From Neisseria sp. oral taxon 014 str. F0314 (GTDB lineage: Bacteria > Pseudomonadota > Gammaproteobacteria > Burkholderiales > Neisseriaceae): a stretch of 64,000 nucleotides of DNA. Positions 30,742 through 40,400 of the stretch are shown here, piece after piece. The stretch covers positions 496,001 through 560,000 of the forward strand of contig NZ_CP040504.1 in assembly GCF_005886145.1 (NCBI RefSeq). Direction: 5' to 3'. Numbering within the stretch: position 1 is the first letter of the stretch; every line of letters starts with the position of its first letter. The position numbers and the translations under genes were made by a program. The notes under the pieces were generated by a model. That model saw nothing but the letters and a program-made list of their open reading frames with translations, was not told the origin of the DNA and searched no databases.

Positions 30742-30948
30742 GATTACACTGCTCCGACAAAACTGAAAATATCGCACCGGCAGCGACCGGACACAGAATG
30801 TTTCATATTAAACTCCCAGATTTCATGAAACAAAAAATTTGATTTCGCGGCCGGGCCATCCGCTTCGAAAACCGATGCGCGATTCTCCGCAACCCGCCCG
30901 TTGCCGTTAACTGCGGGATTCTATCCCAAAACGATAGGCAGGCCAACC

Positions 30949-31386
30949 ATGACACCGAAAACATTACAGGCTTTTCTCCACCGGCATATCCCCGCCACCG
31001 CTGCTCTGGGCTTGGAAGTCGTGGCATCGGATGAGGAGAAAACCGTACTATCCGCGCCACACGCTCCCAACCGCAACCACAAAAACACCGTGTTCGGCGG
31101 CAGTATCGCACTGGTTGCGACCACCTGCGGCTGGGCGGCGGTACACACGCATTTCCCCGAAGCCGACGGCAATATCGTGATACAACAGGGCGAAACCCGC
31201 TACCTGCGTCCGGCGCGCAACGGTCTGAACGCCGTTACCCGCAGCGGCAGCGTCGAAGACTGGCAGGAAATGCGCAACATGTTCGCCCGCCGCGGCAAAG
31301 GGAAAATCGTCTTGAAAACAGAAGTGTTTTCGGAGGGAGAACTGGCGGCGGTCTTTACCGGAACGTTTGTGGCATTGAAAAACTGA
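30949..31386 (+). CDS. Hotdog-fold thioesterase, YiiD C-terminal type
   Basis: 145 residues. The NHKNTVFGGSIALVATTCGWAAVHTH segment matches the YiiD_C thioesterase domain, in which the long hotdog helix follows (N)T.FGGS. Second strand GETRYLRPARNGL. Likely acts on acyl-CoA or acyl-ACP, but substrate unknown. Start ATG 30949; an in-frame ATG is not available nearer, and the GTG/TTG extension to 30901 is less likely. Confidence 0.82.
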   Translation: MTPKTLQAFLHRHIPATAALGLEVVASDEEKTVLSAPHAPNRNHKNTVFGGSIALVATTCGWAAVHTHFPEADGNIVIQQGETRYLRPARNGLNAVTRSGSVEDWQEMRNMFARRGKGKIVLKTEVFSEGELAAVFTGTFVALKN

Positions 31387-31477
31387 ACGCGGAAAGTTTC
31401 AGACGGCCTCCATTCCTTAGCCGCCGTATGTGTTCGACGGTTGCACCGGACTGCCGCGATTTGCCTAGAAAGGAGCG

Positions 31478-31520
31478 AAAGGCCGTCTGAAAACCATGTC
31501 TTATTTTTCAGACGGCCTTT
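31478..31520. terminator. DUS-pair terminator after ddc
   Basis: 16-base perfect arms 31478-31493 and 31505-31520, immediately after the diaminobutyrate decarboxylase stop on the minus strand. Confidence 0.78.
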
Positions 31521-31531
31521 TAAACGCCGCC

Positions 31532-33064
31532 CTAATCCACCGGCGGAACATAAACCCCGGCCGCGATGTCGTCCTTAATCCTTTCGGCTTCGGCCAGCAC
31601 CAATGAGAGCAGGTTTTGTACGTCTTCGAAAGTGGCGACGGGGCTGAGGAGGGTCATTTTCAACGACTGCACGCCGTTGACTTTGGTTACGCCGATATTG
31701 GCTTCGCCGCGGGCGAAGAGTTCGTCGGCGACGTTTTGGTTCAGACTATCGACAAACTTATCGGGATAGCCCTGCGGTTTGACGCGGAACAGGACGGACG
31801 CAAACTGCGGCTCGACCAAAAGCTCCAAACCTTCGGCGGCTTGGATGTATCCGGCGGTTTGGCGCGCAAGCCGGATGCCGTGGTCTATCATCGAACCGTA
31901 ACGCTTTTCGCCCAAGGCTTCGATGGTGAACCAGAGTTTCAGGGCATCGAAGCGGCGGGTGGTTTGCAGCGATTTGGAAACAAGGTTGGGCACGCCGTGT
32001 TCCTCGTCGTAAGCGGAATTGAGGTATTCGGCCTCGTAGTGCATGAAACGGTAGTCCGCCTCGTTTTTAAGCAGGAACGCGCCGCAGGAAATGCTTTGGA
32101 AGAAATGCTTGTGGAAATCGAGCGTTACCGAGTCGGTCAGCTCGATGCCGTCTATCATGTGGCGGAACTCGTTGGACAGCAGCAATGCGCCGCCCCATGC
32201 GGCATCGAGGTGCATCCATGCGCCGCAGGTATCGGCGGCGGTGCGGATTTCGGGCAGCGGATCGATGGCGCCTGCATCGGTCGTACCGGCGGTGGCGACG
32301 ATGCAGGCGACGATTTTGCCTTGCGCCTGTAGGTCGGCCAGCGTCCGCCTGAGTGCGCCGACATCCATTCGGGCGTTGCGGTCTGCCGGCACGGTTACGA
32401 CGGACTGGAAGCCCATGCCCATCATCGCCATGTTTTTCTGTACGGAAAAATGCGCGTTTTCGGAACAGACGACTTTGACTTTCTGCAAAGCGTCCGCCGG
32501 AAGGCCGTCGCGCTGCACCGACCACGGCAAGCCGTCTGAATTTTTCCAGTGCTTCGCGATGCAGGCATCACGCGCGAGCAACACGCCCATCAGGTTGGAC
32601 TGCGTGCCGCCGGAGGTGAACACGCCCGCCGAACCCGCGCCGTATCCGGCTTTTCCGCGCAGCCACCCAATCATCTGTACTTCCATCAGCGAACCGGCGG
32701 GACTTTGGTCCCACGAATCCATTGACTGGTTGGCGGCGTTAATCAGCACTTCCGCCACTTGGCTGGCGACCAGCGTCGGGCAATGCAGGTGCGCCAGCGA
32801 GTGCGGATGGTGCACCTTCAGGCTTTTTTCGAGAAACAGCCCTATCAGCCGTTGCAGGGCCGGCCGCATACCGAGGCCGTCTGAAGACGGCTGGAAACGG
32901 ATGCCGGAACGCAATTCGCGGATGCTGCCGCCGGTGTACATCTTGTCGCTTTGCAGCCACGCGGCAACGGCCTCCACCGCTTCGGCCATAGCATCGCGGT
33001 AATCGGCGGCCGACTGCGGGTCGTTGCACAGCAAAGCCCGTTTGTGTTCGGCAAAATCAACCAT
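31532..33064 (-). CDS. ddc: L-2,4-diaminobutyrate decarboxylase
   Basis: PLP group II decarboxylase of 510 residues; likely makes 1,3-diaminopropane from diaminobutyrate. [13 protein letters not shown] (residues 148-160), [11 protein letters not shown] near 285-295 and PLP lysine K319 in [10 protein letters not shown] are present. Upstream neighbour is the matching aminotransferase, with its stop 3 bases before this ATG, so translation is coupled, as in the Acinetobacter dat-ddc pair. Without that context it could be read as a general glutamate/tyrosine decarboxylase. Confidence 0.92.
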   Translation of the reverse strand: MVDFAEHKRALLCNDPQSAADYRDAMAEAVEAVAAWLQSDKMYTGGSIRELRSGIRFQPSSDGLGMRPALQRLIGLFLEKSLKVHHPHSLAHLHCPTLVASQVAEVLINAANQSMDSWDQSPAGSLMEVQMIGWLRGKAGYGAGSAGVFTSGGTQSNLMGVLLARDACIAKHWKNSDGLPWSVQRDGLPADALQKVKVVCSENAHFSVQKNMAMMGMGFQSVVTVPADRNARMDVGALRRTLADLQAQGKIVACIVATAGTTDAGAIDPLPEIRTAADTCGAWMHLDAAWGGALLLSNEFRHMIDGIELTDSVTLDFHKHFFQSISCGAFLLKNEADYRFMHYEAEYLNSAYDEEHGVPNLVSKSLQTTRRFDALKLWFTIEALGEKRYGSMIDHGIRLARQTAGYIQAAEGLELLVEPQFASVLFRVKPQGYPDKFVDSLNQNVADELFARGEANIGVTKVNGVQSLKMTLLSPVATFEDVQNLLSLVLAEAERIKDDIAAGVYVPPVD

Positions 33065-33067
33065 GTA

Positions 33068-34438
33068 TCAGCCCCTTACACTTTCCAACGCATCGGCAAC
33101 GGATTGCCGGAAGCGTTTGATGAGTTCTTCGCATTCCTGCTGCGTGATAATCAGCGGTGCAAGCAGGCGCACGACAGTACCGTTGCGGCCGCCGCGTTCG
33201 AGCAGCAGTTTGTTGTTGAAACAGGCTTTCTGGATTTCGGCCGCCAACACCGCATCGGCGGGCAGCGAACCCATACGGTCGGCAGGCCGGCGCTCGTCCA
33301 CAATCTCAATGCCTATCATCAGCCCGCGGCCGCGCACATTGCCGATGCACGGAAATTCCTGCGCCAACCTGTTTAATTCGGAACGGATAAAGTCGCCGCG
33401 CGCCTGCGCGTTGCCCGCCAAATCCTGCTCGCTCATGATGCGCAGCGAAGCGTAGCCGGTCGCCATCGCAAGCTGGTTGCCGCGGAAAGTGCCCGTATGC
33501 CCCGCCGGCTGCCATGCGTCGAATTTCTTTTTAATCGCCAGCACGGCCAGCGGCAGGCTACCGCCGACGGCTTTCGACATCACGACGATGTCCGGCTCGA
33601 TGCCCGCATGTTGGAAGGCGAACATTTTGCCCGAACGGCAGAACCCCGCCTGCACTTCGTCCGCAATCATCAAAATACCGTGTTTTTCGGTAACTTCGCG
33701 GATTTTCCGCAACCATTTGGTCGGGCCGACCACAACGCCGCCCTCACCCTGAATCGCCTCCAGAATCACCGCCGCCGGTTTGACCACGCCGCTTTCCACG
33801 TCTTCGATGAAATTCTCGAAATAATACGTCAGCGCATCCACACCCGCTTCGCCGCCCAAACCGAGCGGGCAGCGGTATTCGTGCGGATACGGCAAAAACT
33901 GCACGCCCGGCATCAGATTCGGCACGGCGTTTTTCGCGCCCAAGTTGCCGGTCAGCGCCAGCGAACCCTGCGTCATGCCATGATAACCGCCGGAAAAGCT
34001 GATGACATTGCCGCGTCCGGTAAAGGTTTTTGCCAGCTTAACCGCCGCTTCGGTCGCATCCGCACCGGTCGGGCCGCAAAATTGCAGGCGGTATTCGTCT
34101 TTCCCGCCGGGGAAATGCGCCAGCAGCGCCTCGGAAAACGCGTCTTTCAGGGGGGTGGTGATGTCCAGCGTGTGCAGTGGCAAGCCGCTGGCCAATGTGT
34201 TTTGAATACTCTTGATGATTGCCGGGTGATTATGACCCAGAGCCAACGTACCCGCTCCAGCCAAACAGTCGAGATATTCGTTGCCCTCGACATCCGTTAC
34301 CCAGCAACCCTGAGCCTTGGCAATGGCTAAGGGCAGCTTGCGCGGATAACTGCGGACGTTGGACTCCATCTCGTCCTGACGGGTCAGATAATGTTCGTTG
34401 GTGGCTTGGGGAATAGGATTTACAGGGATACCGCTCAT
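33068..34438 (-). CDS. dat: Diaminobutyrate--2-oxoglutarate aminotransferase
   Basis: Class III PLP aminotransferase, 456 residues; forms L-2,4-diaminobutyrate from aspartate semialdehyde and glutamate. [46 protein letters not shown], the PLP aspartate in [23 protein letters not shown] and the PLP lysine in [14 protein letters not shown] are typical of the EctB/Dat group. With ddc gives the 1,3-diaminopropane pathway. No ectA/ectC, so ectoine is not indicated. Confidence 0.93.
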   Translation of the reverse strand: MSGIPVNPIPQATNEHYLTRQDEMESNVRSYPRKLPLAIAKAQGCWVTDVEGNEYLDCLAGAGTLALGHNHPAIIKSIQNTLASGLPLHTLDITTPLKDAFSEALLAHFPGGKDEYRLQFCGPTGADATEAAVKLAKTFTGRGNVISFSGGYHGMTQGSLALTGNLGAKNAVPNLMPGVQFLPYPHEYRCPLGLGGEAGVDALTYYFENFIEDVESGVVKPAAVILEAIQGEGGVVVGPTKWLRKIREVTEKHGILMIADEVQAGFCRSGKMFAFQHAGIEPDIVVMSKAVGGSLPLAVLAIKKKFDAWQPAGHTGTFRGNQLAMATGYASLRIMSEQDLAGNAQARGDFIRSELNRLAQEFPCIGNVRGRGLMIGIEIVDERRPADRMGSLPADAVLAAEIQKACFNNKLLLERGGRNGTVVRLLAPLIITQQECEELIKRFRQSVADALESVRG

Positions 34439-34582
34439 ATCAGATTACCATCTCATCGATAAGGGTTGAAGAAAAAAGCCCGGTTGCCGGAGCGTCATCA
34501 ACACGCCGGCAACCAAGCCTGAATGGTGGGTTTCAGTACGGGCCGGGCATACGGTTCACACCGCACAGCCTGCCTTATGAAC

Positions 34583-34613
34583 GCAGGCCGTCTGAAAATT
34601 TCAGACGACCTGC
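34583..34613. terminator. Mixed-dialect DUS hairpin ending the Rhs cluster
   Basis: An AG-DUS (from 34585) and an inverted AGGTCGTCTGAA copy (34600-34611) form a 15-base stem with G-T wobble. It lies in the 349-base gap 34439-34787 between dat and the AT-rich immunity-type gene. The rest of the gap (34614-34787) is AT-rich and holds no gene I can support. Confidence 0.65.
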
Positions 34614-34787
34614 GGGCAAGGGCAATGGTACACTGTTTTGTAAAAAAGGAAAGTATTTTTTGTGTTTTTACTCTGTTTTTTATATTTCCATTCACCATTA
34701 TTAAAAATCATAATTTTTTCTCCCTTCCATTTTTTCGGTTCCTGCGTGCCAATTTCGAATTTCATCATTATCAAATAAAATCAGTAT

Positions 34788-35282
34788 TTAAAGCTTACTA
34801 AGCTTTACAGAAACAGTATATGTTTCAAAGGATTGATTACAATCAATAATATTAGAAATCTCTATAACTTTATTAAATTTCAAATCAGATATAAAGATAG
34901 TTTGAAAATTATCATCTTCTATCAAATCAATCCAAAGTGATATATGCTTATATTCTATTTCAAATATTGGATAAGATTGCTCGGATAATCCAAATCGATA
35001 TTTCTCAGGATAATTTCCAGCAAATAATATATATACTATTTCATTTATATCAAAATAATTATTTAAAAATTTTAGAATATCATTCTTATAATTATCTGAT
35101 TTTTCAATATTATATATATCTTCTCTATCAGAAAAGTTTTCATATATATTAAAAGCTTCATCACCTAAAAAAACCTTTTCAGTCAATTCTAATGCATTGG
35201 AAAAATACTTATTATTCTTCCAAAATTCTAAAATTTCACGTTGCTCTAATTTACATTGCTCTTTATCAATATAAAAATACAT
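34788..35282 (-). CDS. Putative immunity protein for the displaced Rhs tip
   Basis: 164 residues, acidic, AT-rich, rich in isoleucine, aspartate, glutamate and tyrosine (DINEIVYILFAGNYPEKYRFGLSEQ, ISLWIDLIEDD). No signal peptide or membrane helix and no named domain recognised. It starts 11 bases after the stop of the displaced toxin tip, the standard place of a cognate immunity gene. Function inferred from position and composition only. Confidence 0.6.
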   Translation of the reverse strand: MYFYIDKEQCKLEQREILEFWKNNKYFSNALELTEKVFLGDEAFNIYENFSDREDIYNIEKSDNYKNDILKFLNNYFDINEIVYILFAGNYPEKYRFGLSEQSYPIFEIEYKHISLWIDLIEDDNFQTIFISDLKFNKVIEISNIIDCNQSFETYTVSVKLSKL

Positions 35283-35293
35283 ATAGTTTCCTT

Positions 35294-35859
35294 CTAATTA
35301 AAACTATGCGGAACTGTTATTTTTCCCGCATTATTATATTTCCATGCACCATTATTAAAAGTTGCAACATCCTTTCCAGCCATTTTAGCTTGCCCGACAT
35401 GCCAATGCGGACAAGGGTGATCTGCATCACGCGGATGATGTGATACCACTAATGGTGCACCTGCCGGTCTTGCATATAAATACTGCTCCCACCCCTGAAT
35501 ACCCCGACGCGCAATAGGTTTGGTCCCAACAGGAATCCCCGCCGCAATCAGCACCTGATTTTGTGCGGCTTTCCTTGTCGGGAATTGCGAACACGGGTCT
35601 TGCTCTTCCTTTTCGCAACGCCCCACGGCCGTCCGTGCCTCCGACTTCGAACGCGAAACCGCAATCGCCGCTGCTGCCGCCTGATGTACCGACGACACCC
35701 CGTCCGTGGCGGAAATTGCTCCCGCGCCCGCTCCAAACCCGCCTCCGCCCGCAAGGCTTCCGGCAAGGCCGAACAATCCCAGCGGGTCAATCCACATCTG
35801 CACGTTCGGCGCGTACGTATACGCATTCTCTCCGCCCGACAGCCCTATCGGATTCTGCG
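35294..35859 (-). pseudogene. Displaced Rhs C-terminal toxin tip (orphan cassette)
   Basis: Open frame without a proper start. It begins with [27 protein letters not shown], the Rhs core seam, then a new tip: a glycine/alanine-rich linker (FGLAGSLAGGGGFGAG), two cysteines in RCEKEEQDPC, and a C-terminal domain with histidines in VVSHHPRDADHPCPHWHVGQ, ending NAGKITVPHSFN. A stop (TGA within a DUS) lies just before the seam. It can be expressed only after recombination with the full Rhs gene. The H-P-x-x-D...H-P..H-W-H cluster looks like a catalytic or metal site. Toxin type not identified. Confidence 0.75.
35778..35859 (-). repeat. Rhs core-seam repeat, copy in the orphan tip
   Basis: About 82 bases nearly identical to 37907-37988 inside the full-length rhs gene, coding for the DPIGLSGG...WIDPLGL seam. 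One of a direct-repeat pair about 2.1 kb apart that would let homologous recombination exchange tips. Confidence 0.85.
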
Positions 35860-35862
35860 GAT

Positions 35863-35902
35863 GTTTTCAGACGGCCTCAAAAGTTGAGGCCGTCTGAAAA
35901 AC
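35863..35902. repeat. DUS inverted pair beside the orphan seam
   Basis: Arms from two AG-DUS copies (35863-35880 and 35884-35902, one extra A) directly border the seam repeat. It separates the orphan tip from the immunity-type gene ending at 35984. Confidence 0.75.
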
Positions 35903-35983
35903 GGTTTTAATGATTTTGAAGAAGTTATACACTGCATACGTTTCTACGGATACGTCTATTCGTTAGATTTAGTTTTATGCAGA

Positions 35984-36454
35984 TTACGATTTCATCAATA
36001 AATTTTCTAAATATTCTAAACTTCTAAAAAAATATACCTCACCCACAGATTCAATAATATAATTACAACTTCCAAAAAGTATATTTTCTAATACTTTCTT
36101 TAATACTAACAATTCACTTTTTTTAATAAATTTAAACATTTTATGTAAATTTCTATCAATTGATAGACCAACTATAAATTCTTCAAGAATTATAGGGATA
36201 TTCCCATCAACAGCACCTTTTTGAATATCTTTTATAATTATAGGTAAAAGATAATTAATACCTTCAGGTAAGAACATGGTTAGCGGGATATAATTACTAT
36301 CATCTAATTTGATATTTTGAATAGGTGTTTCTTCATAATATTGAAACTCCTTCATATATTCATTTTCAGTATAAGGATCATTTCTATATTCGTGTTTAAA
36401 AATTTCCTTTTTTGTTGGAAAAGGGCGATAATCAATTTCTAAAAAATTATCCAT
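35984..36454 (-). CDS. Hypothetical protein, possible immunity gene
   Basis: 156 residues, very AT-rich. Segments PLTMFLPEGINYLLPIIIKDIQKG, EEFIVGLSIDRNLHKMFKFIKKSELLVLKKVLE and a helical C-terminus suggest an all-alpha soluble fold. No family recognised. Lies 26 bases after the pentapeptide-repeat gene, no toxin gene directly before it. Its position in the Rhs tail suggests an orphan immunity gene. Confidence 0.6.
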   Translation of the reverse strand: MDNFLEIDYRPFPTKKEIFKHEYRNDPYTENEYMKEFQYYEETPIQNIKLDDSNYIPLTMFLPEGINYLLPIIIKDIQKGAVDGNIPIILEEFIVGLSIDRNLHKMFKFIKKSELLVLKKVLENILFGSCNYIIESVGEVYFFRSLEYLENLLMKS

Positions 36455-36480
36455 TTTCTTCTTACCCCCTATAATTTCAG

Positions 36481-36993
36481 TTAAATATCATTAAATTTAT
36501 CTACTATCTTTCCATTGAAAATGACATTTTCAAACTTAGCCTCAATATATTGTGTTTCTTCATTATAACTAGCTATTTTAGAAAATAAATTTTCTTCAAA
36601 ATTAGAATTATGAAATTTAGAATTGGAAAAATCAGCCCCTATCAAATTACAATTAGCAAATACGCTCCCTACAAAATTACAATAATTTGCCTGAATAAAT
36701 CTTAAATCACTATTTATAAAGTAGCATTTAATAAATTTACTATTTTCTGCAGGGGCAGTAACTAATGAACAAAAATTAAAAATACAATCAGTAAACACAC
36801 TATTCGATAAAAATGCCCCTCTCAAGGAACAATTATAAAACTTCAAATTGGAAATACTTTTATTTGTCAAATCCAATCTGTGAAAATTATAATTTTCCAA
36901 ACTCAATGAAATATCCACCAATTCCGGATTTTTCTCTAGTTGAAATAATAATTTCATATCAGGCATTAACAAAAGATTTTCATCAAATTCCAT
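36481..36993 (-). CDS. Pentapeptide-repeat protein, possible immunity protein
   Basis: 170 residues. From about residue 45 to 150 the sequence repeats the A(D/N)Lxx-type pentapeptide pattern (SLRGAFLSNSVFTDCIF, CNFVGSVFANCNLIGADFSNSKFHNSNFEENLF), which folds as a right-handed quadrilateral beta helix. AT-rich. Immediately follows the decayed ParB/Srx-like tip, so it may be that tip's immunity protein. Some pentapeptide proteins mimic DNA, which would fit a nuclease partner, but this is inference. Confidence 0.72.
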   Translation of the reverse strand: MEFDENLLLMPDMKLLFQLEKNPELVDISLSLENYNFHRLDLTNKSISNLKFYNCSLRGAFLSNSVFTDCIFNFCSLVTAPAENSKFIKCYFINSDLRFIQANYCNFVGSVFANCNLIGADFSNSKFHNSNFEENLFSKIASYNEETQYIEAKFENVIFNGKIVDKFNDI

Positions 36994-37001
36994 AATGGCT
37001 C

Positions 37002-37235
37002 CTAAAAACTCTCAATAAAAGGATTTATTGTACTTAGCGGCAAGCGTAAGGCTGAAGGGGATGATGTCCACGGTGTTGTTGGAGCTGGTTGTCTACACAA
37101 TAGACTTGCCACCATCCTATGATTTCCATCCACAATCAACACCCCGTCCATTTTCACAGGAGAAGGAACACTACCTACCTCAATCAAAGTGGTATATCTA
37201 GCCTCCCTAGGTCTAAATTTTATTAAATCATTCTC
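37002..37235 (-). pseudogene. Remnant of a Rhs-type toxin tip with ParB/Srx-like motif
   Basis: A 78-codon open stretch with no ATG near its beginning, starting right after a TGA. It reads FRPREARYTTLIEVG, then PVKMDGVLIVDGNHRMVASLL. The DG(N/H)HR..A motif is characteristic of the ParB/sulfiredoxin fold found in some polymorphic-toxin C-termini. The core seam is missing, so this is a truncated leftover, not a working cassette. It overlaps the 3' end of the preceding small gene by 13 bases. Confidence 0.6.
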
Positions 37236-37465
37236 TCAATTAAATCTATATCAGGTTCGTCATCTCTTGTTATTTGAACCAAACCCATATCATCAAAAAG
37301 TACCATAATGCCTCCTCCTCTACCCTTCAACATAGTAAAATCATACCCATCTAGAAAAAGGTCCTTATCAATTAAACATATAACAATACCTTTCTCTATG
37401 GGATAGGAACCAGTCCAACATACAATATCTCCCAACTTAATTTCTTTTCCATTAGAATATTTCAA
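37223..37465 (-). CDS. Putative immunity protein of the active Rhs tip
   Basis: 80 residues: KEIKLGDIVCWTGSYPIEKGIVICLIDKDLF and GGGIMVLFDDMGLVQI suggest a small beta-rich SH3-like fold. Starts 11 bases after the rhs stop in the same direction, the usual immunity position. No named family recognised. AT-rich like its neighbours. Confidence 0.65.
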   Translation of the reverse strand: MKYSNGKEIKLGDIVCWTGSYPIEKGIVICLIDKDLFLDGYDFTMLKGRGGGIMVLFDDMGLVQITRDDEPDIDLIERMI

Positions 37466-37476
37466 TTATCTATTCC

Positions 37477-40400
37477 TTAATTATTAACAAAAGGTTCTAC
37501 TGGAACCATATTTGACTTTAATTGATTAGGTTTTAATACATATTTTTGCTTTGCCCAAAAACAATCACATTTTGGATAAGGCATTTGGTTTGCTTCAAAA
37601 ATATTGTGATGAGAACCATAAACACCATGCTGCTTTACATTGTTAGGAATAATATCTAGTGGTCTATAACCCAATGTTTTAGGTTGGATAATTTTTCCTG
37701 ATACTGTTTTACAAGGAGGACATTTACCTTCGGGAGGTTTATTACATTTCCCAACATCAGATACGGATACCGCAGCTCCGCCCGCGCTACTTCTACTTCC
37801 CGTAAAGCCTCCCGATTGGGTTGCCTGCTGCCCAGCCACAACCACTGCGCCGCCGAACAACAGCATCCAAAGTTCATAACCTCCCAAAGCCAATGCGGGA
37901 TTCAGCCCCAGCGGGTCAATCCACATCTGCACGTTCGGCGCGTACGTATACGCATTCTCACCGCCCGACAGCCCTATCGGATCCTGCGTCAGAAACCGTC
38001 CCATGTCCGCATCGTAATAGCGCAGCAGGTTGTAGTGCAGCCCCGTCTCTTCGTCGTAATGCTGGTTCTGCAATCGGAACGGCTGGCTGACGCCGCAGAT
38101 GTCCTCCTCCCGCTCCAGCCGCCCCAAGGCGTCGTATTCGCCGTACCACAGCAGCCTGCCCTCCGCATCGGTCAGCTCCCGCGGCCGCCCGATTTGGTCG
38201 CAGTGGAAATAGTGGATGCTCTCGTGGCTCCCGTGCTCGGCATCGGTCCAGTTGCGCACCTGCGCCAGCGGTTCGTAGCCGTCCTGTCCGGCGTACAGGT
38301 AGGTATGCGTCTGCCAGCCGTCGATTGTTTGTAGCAGCCGGCTGCCGCTCCATAAATAACGGGTTTCGCCAAGGATGCCGCCTTCGGCATCAATCCGACG
38401 TTTGCGGATGCGCCGCCCGACGGCGTCGTATTGGTATGTCCAGCTTTCTTTCTCCCGCCCGGGACGGAAGATGTCCGCCTGCACCAGTTGGTGCAGCGGG
38501 TCGTAATGGTAGTTGTGTACTTCGCCGTCTGCCTTCTCTTTCTGGATGACGTTGCCGAAGTCGTCGTAGTAATAACTGTGGCCGTTGTGGTGGCGGACGC
38601 GGTTGTCGTTTGCCGGCCGTCCGATGATTTCTGCCACCGCTGCGGCGGCCGCTCCGTCTGCTTCGATATGGTCGCGGATGTTGTGCGCGGGGTCGTAGGC
38701 GTAGCTGCGCCCTGCTGCGGACACGGTCTGTCCCAGTGCGTCGTAACGGTATTGCGTGCTGCCGCTACGCTGGTCGTCGCTGCGGACGAGGTTGCCGTCC
38801 TTGTCGTAATGGTAGCTGCGTCTGACAGCATGGGCGCTGACTTTCCTGCCGTCGGCGGCAGTGTGCGCCAGTACCGCCCGCTGCTCTTTCAGACGGCCTG
38901 CAGGGTCGTACCGGTAACGGGCCGTCAGCCTGCCCTGCGTGCGCCGGATTTCGCGGTGCAGTGCGTCGCGCTCGCAATCGCTGACGGTCTCGCCGCCGAA
39001 CATGAGGCCGTGCTGGTGGCCGCTGCCGTAGTAATGACGGCTTATCCGCCGTCCGTCAGGCAGGTCGGTGGTGGTACGGTTACCGTTGCCATCGTAGTGG
39101 TGGCTTACCAATTCGGTATGTAAAACCAGCAGGTGGTCGTGTTCCCTGCTCCGCCAGTCCAGTTCGGGCAGTGCCTGCTCCCGGCATTCGGCGGCGTCGG
39201 GATGGTCGCGGCCGTGTTCGCCCACCAGCCTGCCGTTACAGTCGTATTCGAAATAGTTGACGTGTTCGGGGGCGGCGGCGCGGACCAGCCGCCCGTCGCC
39301 GTCGTAGTGGTAGGCGCGCCGTACTTCGCCGCCTTCGTGTCGGCTGGCGCACAAATATTGCAGCCGTCCCAGCTCGTCGCGGCGATATTCGGTACGTATC
39401 AACGGGGGTTTGTCTTTGAGGCCGTCTGAAAGGCTTTCCAAACCGTGTGCGGTGATGCTGTTGCCGTATTCGTCCCGCGCGCTCAATTCGCCGGCGGCGT
39501 TGTAATGGTAAACAGTCAGATTACCGTCGAAGCCTGTTTCGGCGGCCAGTCGGTCAAGTGCGTCGTAGCGCAAACGGTAGGCGGCGCCGTTTTCGTTGGT
39601 CAGCGAAGTCAATCGACCGGCCGGGTCGTAACGGTAATTGAAGCTGCGGCCCAGCGCATCGATGCGCTTGAGCGGCTGGCCGTCCGGACGGTATTCGTAA
39701 GTTGTGCTGCATCCTGCCGCGTCGGTGTGTCCGATCAAGCGGCCCGCGCTGTCGTAACGGTAATATTCGCTGCCGCCGTCGGGATGGTGGATATGGCTGA
39801 GGCGGCCGTTGCCGTCGTAGTGGTATTCGGTGCGCTGTCCCAGTGCGTCGGTGAAGTGCGACAGCCAACCTTCGGCAGTATAGGACAGTCGGGTTTGGTT
39901 GCCGGAACAATCGGTAATGCTTTCGAGTCGGCAGTCGGCGTCATAGCGGTATTCGGTGCTGCCGCCCTCCGGCAGCTCTATGCACTCCGGCAAACCGTCG
40001 GCGCGGTAGCGGTAGCGGGTGATGTACCGCTTCGGGTCGGTATGAGAAATCAAGTTGCCGCGTTCGTCGTAACCGTAGCTGTGGCAGTTGCCTTCGGCAT
40101 CGGTGCGGCTGCTTAGCCGATAGCCGTCGTCGTAGTCGTAATTTAGTTCGCTGCCGTCGGGGCGGATGATACTTTCCAGCTGCCCTTCGCTGCTGTAGCC
40201 GAAACGGGTGGTGCGGCCCAGCGCGTCGGTGTGAGCGGTCAGCCGCCCCAGATGGTCGCGTTCCATTTTGATGCGGCTGCCGTCGGCAAAAACGCGGGCG
40301 GTCAGTTCGTTGTGGCAGTCGTAATGATATTGTTCCGTCCGTCCCAGTACGTCGGTTACTTCGGTATAACCGTCGCGGTAGGCAAAACGCCATTCTTCGC

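Noticed and set aside
33068..34438. Ectoine pathway (EctB)
   Set aside because: No ectA or ectC nearby; decarboxylase neighbour points to diaminopropane instead.
37656..37877. 73-codon frame inside the 3' part of rhs
   Set aside because: Different frame of the rhs tip; no seam and no start context.
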